21,428 bases of DNA from a virus. Numbering within the stretch: position 1 is the first letter of the stretch; the number at the start of each line of letters is the position of its first letter. Both the position numbers and the translations under genes were made by a program. The notes below the pieces were generated by a model. That model was not told the DNA's origin and did not search any database. It saw only the letters and a program-made list of their open reading frames with translations. The stretch covers positions 1-21,428 of the IMG/VR virus record IMGVR_UViG_3300044626_000283; one strand, written 5' to 3'. Positions 18,749-21,428 of this stretch are shown in pieces.

Positions 18749-19795
18749 TTACCCTCCAAAATCTGCATAGTCTGACAACTCATCAATAGCTGCCTGCTCT
18801 TCTGCGCTAAGTCTTCCAGACCCTGACAAAAGTTTGTTTAATGTAGCGCCAAGCGTTTGAGATTTATTGCCGCCCTCTCCAGTTTTAATTCCTGATAGGA
18901 AGGATGTCAGTGATCCAATTTTGTCTATCGTGCTTGGACCATAACCAGCGCCTTGTAGCGGACCCTTGTACGTGTCAGTGGATGACAATGGGAACTGGTA
19001 ATTTCTAAGCAATGCAGCAACATTGGCAGCCCTTGTTAAAGGCGCCTCAATCTTAGATTGCTCATATTCAAGCTGTTGTGTACCAAGATCTGACAGGGTG
19101 CCTAAAGCGCTTTTTGCAGCTTGTTGCTCTTGAGATCCCAGGCCTGTCAATGCCGTGGTGGCACCTGTCTGCCCGGTTTGCTCTCTGAGGGCAGCATCCA
19201 GTGCAGTCTCAAAGCCTTTAGACCTAGCTTCAGTTTGTTGTGCTTGAAGCTTGGAGGCAATGTCTGCAAGGGCTTGGCCACCGATGTTACCCACCCTGCT
19301 GCCACCAAACTGGCCACCACTAATTCCTAATGCTTTTAAGCCTGGCAGTACACTGCGCTGCAAGTTGATGTCAGATTGCTTTTGCATCTCATCAATGACT
19401 TGCTGCTGGTATGGGTTGTAAAACTTTGCAATATCTGCGGAGGACACATCCATGGCAGACTGGCCAGCCGTCAATGCTTGATCCAGTGGCGTTTGATACC
19501 GAGCCAAGTCACTGAGGGCTGGCAACTGACCTGCCGCATAAGGCTTACCCGTTGCTGGGTCAATGCCGGATGTTAAGTTGGTCAGATAATCTGGCCTGCT
19601 GGCAATCAGATCTTTGCCCTGAAAAGCCGTCATGGTTGGCTTTCCTGAAGCATCAACGCCAGTTGTGCCTAGTTGACTTTGACCTACTTGAGCAAGATTG
19701 GTCAGATAGTCAGTAAGATACTGAGGTGCTGACTGCTGCTTGGTTGTCGTTGTCGTAATGTCTGGCGGTGCAGAGCCTTCAAATAATCCGGCCAT
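18749..19795 (-). CDS. Probable virion structural protein, 348 residues
   Basis: AAGGG lies 9 bases before the ATG, close to the preceding stop. The protein starts MAGLFEGSAPPDITTTTTKQ and is Gln, Gly, Ala and Ser-rich. A block FYNPYQQQVIDEMQKQSDIN, followed by LGISGGQFGGSRVGNIGGQA and SKLQAQQTEARSKGFETALD, recurs, as far as I recall, in structural proteins of aquatic podo- and siphoviruses. No enzymatic motif or membrane segment is seen. It lies between the right-edge repeat protein and the ejection-type protein, which supports a virion role. Confidence 0.8.
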   Translation of the reverse strand: MAGLFEGSAPPDITTTTTKQQSAPQYLTDYLTNLAQVGQSQLGTTGVDASGKPTMTAFQGKDLIASRPDYLTNLTSGIDPATGKPYAAGQLPALSDLARYQTPLDQALTAGQSAMDVSSADIAKFYNPYQQQVIDEMQKQSDINLQRSVLPGLKALGISGGQFGGSRVGNIGGQALADIASKLQAQQTEARSKGFETALDAALREQTGQTGATTALTGLGSQEQQAAKSALGTLSDLGTQQLEYEQSKIEAPLTRAANVAALLRNYQFPLSSTDTYKGPLQGAGYGPSTIDKIGSLTSFLSGIKTGEGGNKSQTLGATLNKLLSGSGRLSAEEQAAIDELSDYADFGG

Positions 19796-19797
19796 GA

Positions 19798-21428
19798 TTA
19801 TTTACCCTTCTTGATATAGTCCAGCGGTGACTTATGCGCTGGCGGTGGTAAGTCTTTGACTTTCGTGGATCTGGCTCGTGCTCGGATCTCGTGCATCATC
19901 TTGTAGAGTTTATCTGTTCCTGCCTTGGTTGAGCCATTACCAAGTGCAGAAACCACATCGGCAGGGAATACAAACTCACCATCAGCAAGCCATGCCGGGA
20001 TGTCATCCGATTGACCATCACCATCGCCAGCAACGTGTTTGCCGTCTTTGAAGTCTTCACGGCCACCGGGCAATACACCACCACGATTCATGAATTGCAA
20101 GTTCATGGCACCGCCCTTGGCTCGAAGTGGCTCTACATAACCACCTTCAGCGTACAGGGCCTCTTCCATTTCAGGCTTCTTAGGCTCTCGAAGCCCTAAG
20201 ATGTCATCAATGGATGTTTCCTGGCCATACGTAAAAGTCGGCGCTTGCTGGGGTTGGATGCCTAAGCGCTGCGACATCACAGCAGCCAACATAGGATCAA
20301 TTTGATTCATTTGCTCTACCCTTTCCATCAAGGCTTCCAATGGATTTTTTATCCTAGTATCACCAGAAGATTTCAATACGCCCAAGTCATAGTCCGATGA
20401 GGCCATAGGCATTGAAAGTCCAGAGGCTGCAGCACTTGGCAACTTAAATGATGCTTTAGGCGCCGCTGCCTTTGGTGCCGTTGTCTTAGTAGCTTGCGCA
20501 GCTTGTACAGGAACCACTGCAGCAATTGGATCAAGCTTTGGCTTAACTGGCGCAACGTCTGCCGTCAGTGTTTCAGTGGTCTCAGGACCATCGCCAGACT
20601 TGGTCGTGACCGTGACCGTATTATCCGCGTTCCAGGTTGTGGTCACGATCTGATCACGATCGGGATTGCTGACAATCTGCGTAACCACGCCCGTATCAAC
20701 ATCAGACTTAATTTCCGTTGTACTGCCTGTAGTATCTGTCGTAATGGACGTTACAGAGCCAGCATCAGACGTAATTTCAGTCTTGACGCCCGTGCTTTCA
20801 TCAACAGTCACGCTTGTTGTGACGCCCGAGTTATTCGTAGTTACGGTGGTTGTGGTATCGCCTTGAATCGTGACTTGCTTGGTCTCACCAGTTGTCGTAT
20901 CAGTGGTCGTGGTGGTCACAGTCTGCGAGCCAGCATCCATCGTGACTTGCGTATTGCTTGTACCATCCGATGCGAGCACTGTGGTGACATCACCACTTGA
21001 ACCTGATTCAATCGCCAAGTTGCTATTGCTATTTGTAAGCGTCTGAATCACGGTATTAGCATCAGCGCCACTCACAATCGCTGTGGCCACCGATGATGCT
21101 GTGGCATCAGCCAGGCTTGCGCCATTGTTCACAGCACTGTTGACAACATTGCTCACAACAGTGCTGGCATCACCGCCATTGGTAATGGCCGTGCTGGTTG
21201 CAGCAATCAGCGTTTGACTCGTATCAGCACCAGCAGCAAGGCTTGCATCCACAGCAGATCCAACGGCTTGTGCTACATCACCACCTGCATTTGCTACTGC
21301 TGTCAGGGTTGAGTCTATTGCTGATGTGGAATCAGTGCCTGCATCAACAGCAGCCTTGACGGCACTATTAATAACTGCTGAAGTATCAGCACCATTAGTT
21401 ATAGCTGTAGTGACAGCATTGTCAATAA
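19798..21428 (-). CDS. Large repeat-rich virion protein, N-terminus cut by right edge
   Basis: The frame is open through the right edge with 543 visible residues; the GTG at 21252 is internal, not the start. From the edge come seven 18-residue repeats (visible residues 4-129), then a threonine/valine-rich beta region (about 160-291) with repeats such as VTVDESTGVKTEI and DTTGSTTEIKSD, an Ala/Pro/Lys linker (about 293-330), a helical part, and a C-terminal domain with AKGGAMNLQFMNRGG and GDGQSDDIPAWLADGEFVF (467-485). The IPAxLxxGEFV motif is familiar from tail tape-measure and other virion proteins. A fibre-like or internal structural role is likely; no enzymatic motif is seen. Confidence 0.88.
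   Translation of the reverse strand, partial: IDNAVTTAITNGADTSAVINSAVKAAVDAGTDSTSAIDSTLTAVANAGGDVAQAVGSAVDASLAAGADTSQTLIAATSTAITNGGDASTVVSNVVNSAVNNGASLADATASSVATAIVSGADANTVIQTLTNSNSNLAIESGSSGDVTTVLASDGTSNTQVTMDAGSQTVTTTTTDTTTGETKQVTIQGDTTTTVTTNNSGVTTSVTVDESTGVKTEITSDAGSVTSITTDTTGSTTEIKSDVDTGVVTQIVSNPDRDQIVTTTWNADNTVTVTTKSGDGPETTETLTADVAPVKPKLDPIAAVVPVQAAQATKTTAPKAAAPKASFKLPSAAASGLSMPMASSDYDLGVLKSSGDTRIKNPLEALMERVEQMNQIDPMLAAVMSQRLGIQPQQAPTFTYGQETSIDDILGLREPKKPEMEEALYAEGGYVEPLRAKGGAMNLQFMNRGGVLPGGREDFKDGKHVAGDGDGQSDDIPAWLADGEFVFPADVVSALGNGSTKAGTDKLYKMMHEIRARARSTKVKDLPPPAHKSPLDYIKKGK
21040..21428 (-). repeat. Tandem 54-bp coding repeats (18-residue units)
   Basis: Seven consecutive units of exactly 18 codons occupy 21417-21040, and an eighth may be cut by the window edge. 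Examples are AVTTAITNGADTSAVINS, AVDASLAAGADTSQTLIA and SVATAIVSGADANTVIQT. Consensus: A-V-x-x-A-[IVL]-x-x-G-[AG]-D-x-[SA]-x-x-[VI]-x-[SN]. The units are diverged in DNA sequence, so this is an old protein repeat and not a recent duplication. Confidence 0.85.

Noticed and set aside
20494-21000. Plus-strand open frame of 168 codons
   Set aside because: It is the antisense shadow of the Thr/Val-rich repeat coding region; its Arg/Cys-rich composition follows from that.
21252-21252. GTG at 21252 as start of the right-edge gene
   Set aside because: The frame stays open to the window edge and the 18-residue repeats continue upstream of it, so it lies in the middle of the fourth visible repeat unit.
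1-21428. tRNA genes, rRNA, CRISPR arrays, insertion sequences, attachment sites, integrase
   Set aside because: I looked by eye for T-loop-like GTTCGA contexts, regularly spaced direct repeats, transposase or integrase motifs and terminal inverted repeats. The few GTTCGA hits (9580, 13376, 15541) lie in the control region or in genes with no cloverleaf around them. Nothing else qualified.

Overview
This window is phage DNA, about 21.4 kb of a tailed double-stranded DNA bacteriophage (Caudoviricetes) or a closely related prophage. Both ends cut through genes. The host is probably a betaproteobacterium, perhaps a freshwater Burkholderiales member. That rests on the look of several small proteins (for example the MTKEDIIRMAREA-type protein and the HTH protein with an EPVAWM block), and no host gene, integrase or tRNA is present to confirm it.

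Layout. (1) Positions 1-3771, minus strand: an XRE-type regulator, the terminase small subunit, the terminase large subunit (TerL) and the start of a probable virion protein that runs off the left edge. TerL is interrupted by an intein, and an HNH endonuclease gene with its own ribosome binding site lies inside the intein in another reading frame. (2) Positions 3800-4800, minus strand: a small transcription unit with its own predicted promoter, three small genes sharing an unusual leader, and an intrinsic terminator. (3) Positions 4785-9518, minus strand: a tightly overlapped early/replication operon. It begins with a Cro-like HTH protein and includes a DnaT/DnaD-like replication protein, a DnaB-like helicase, a RusA resolvase, a DUF3310 protein and a Ref-like HNH nuclease. 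(4) Positions 9519-9627: a divergent control region. (5) Positions 9628-15790, plus strand: an ssDNA-binding protein and a RecB-like exonuclease (a recombination pair), a second promoter at 12013, then a run of small accessory genes with several HTH and zinc-ribbon proteins. (6) Positions 15787-21428, minus strand: four large virion-type genes, including a lytic transglycosylase fusion protein and a repeat-rich protein cut by the right edge.

How it fits together. The divergent region at 9.5 kb probably sends transcription leftward into replication functions and rightward into recombination and accessory functions. The structural block on the right converges on the rightward block, and the two stop codons share one CTAG. 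Packaging genes lie behind a terminator and are headed by their own HTH regulator.

Most notable points: the out-of-frame HNH gene inside the TerL intein; a promoter-plus-leader cassette (shared ACAAGTGGATTAAA and AGCAAAC leader) present at two places on opposite strands; the tandem AGCAAAC leader in front of three separate genes; and a run of exact-length 18-residue repeats in the right-edge virion protein. All assignments come from reading the sequence; no database search was run.
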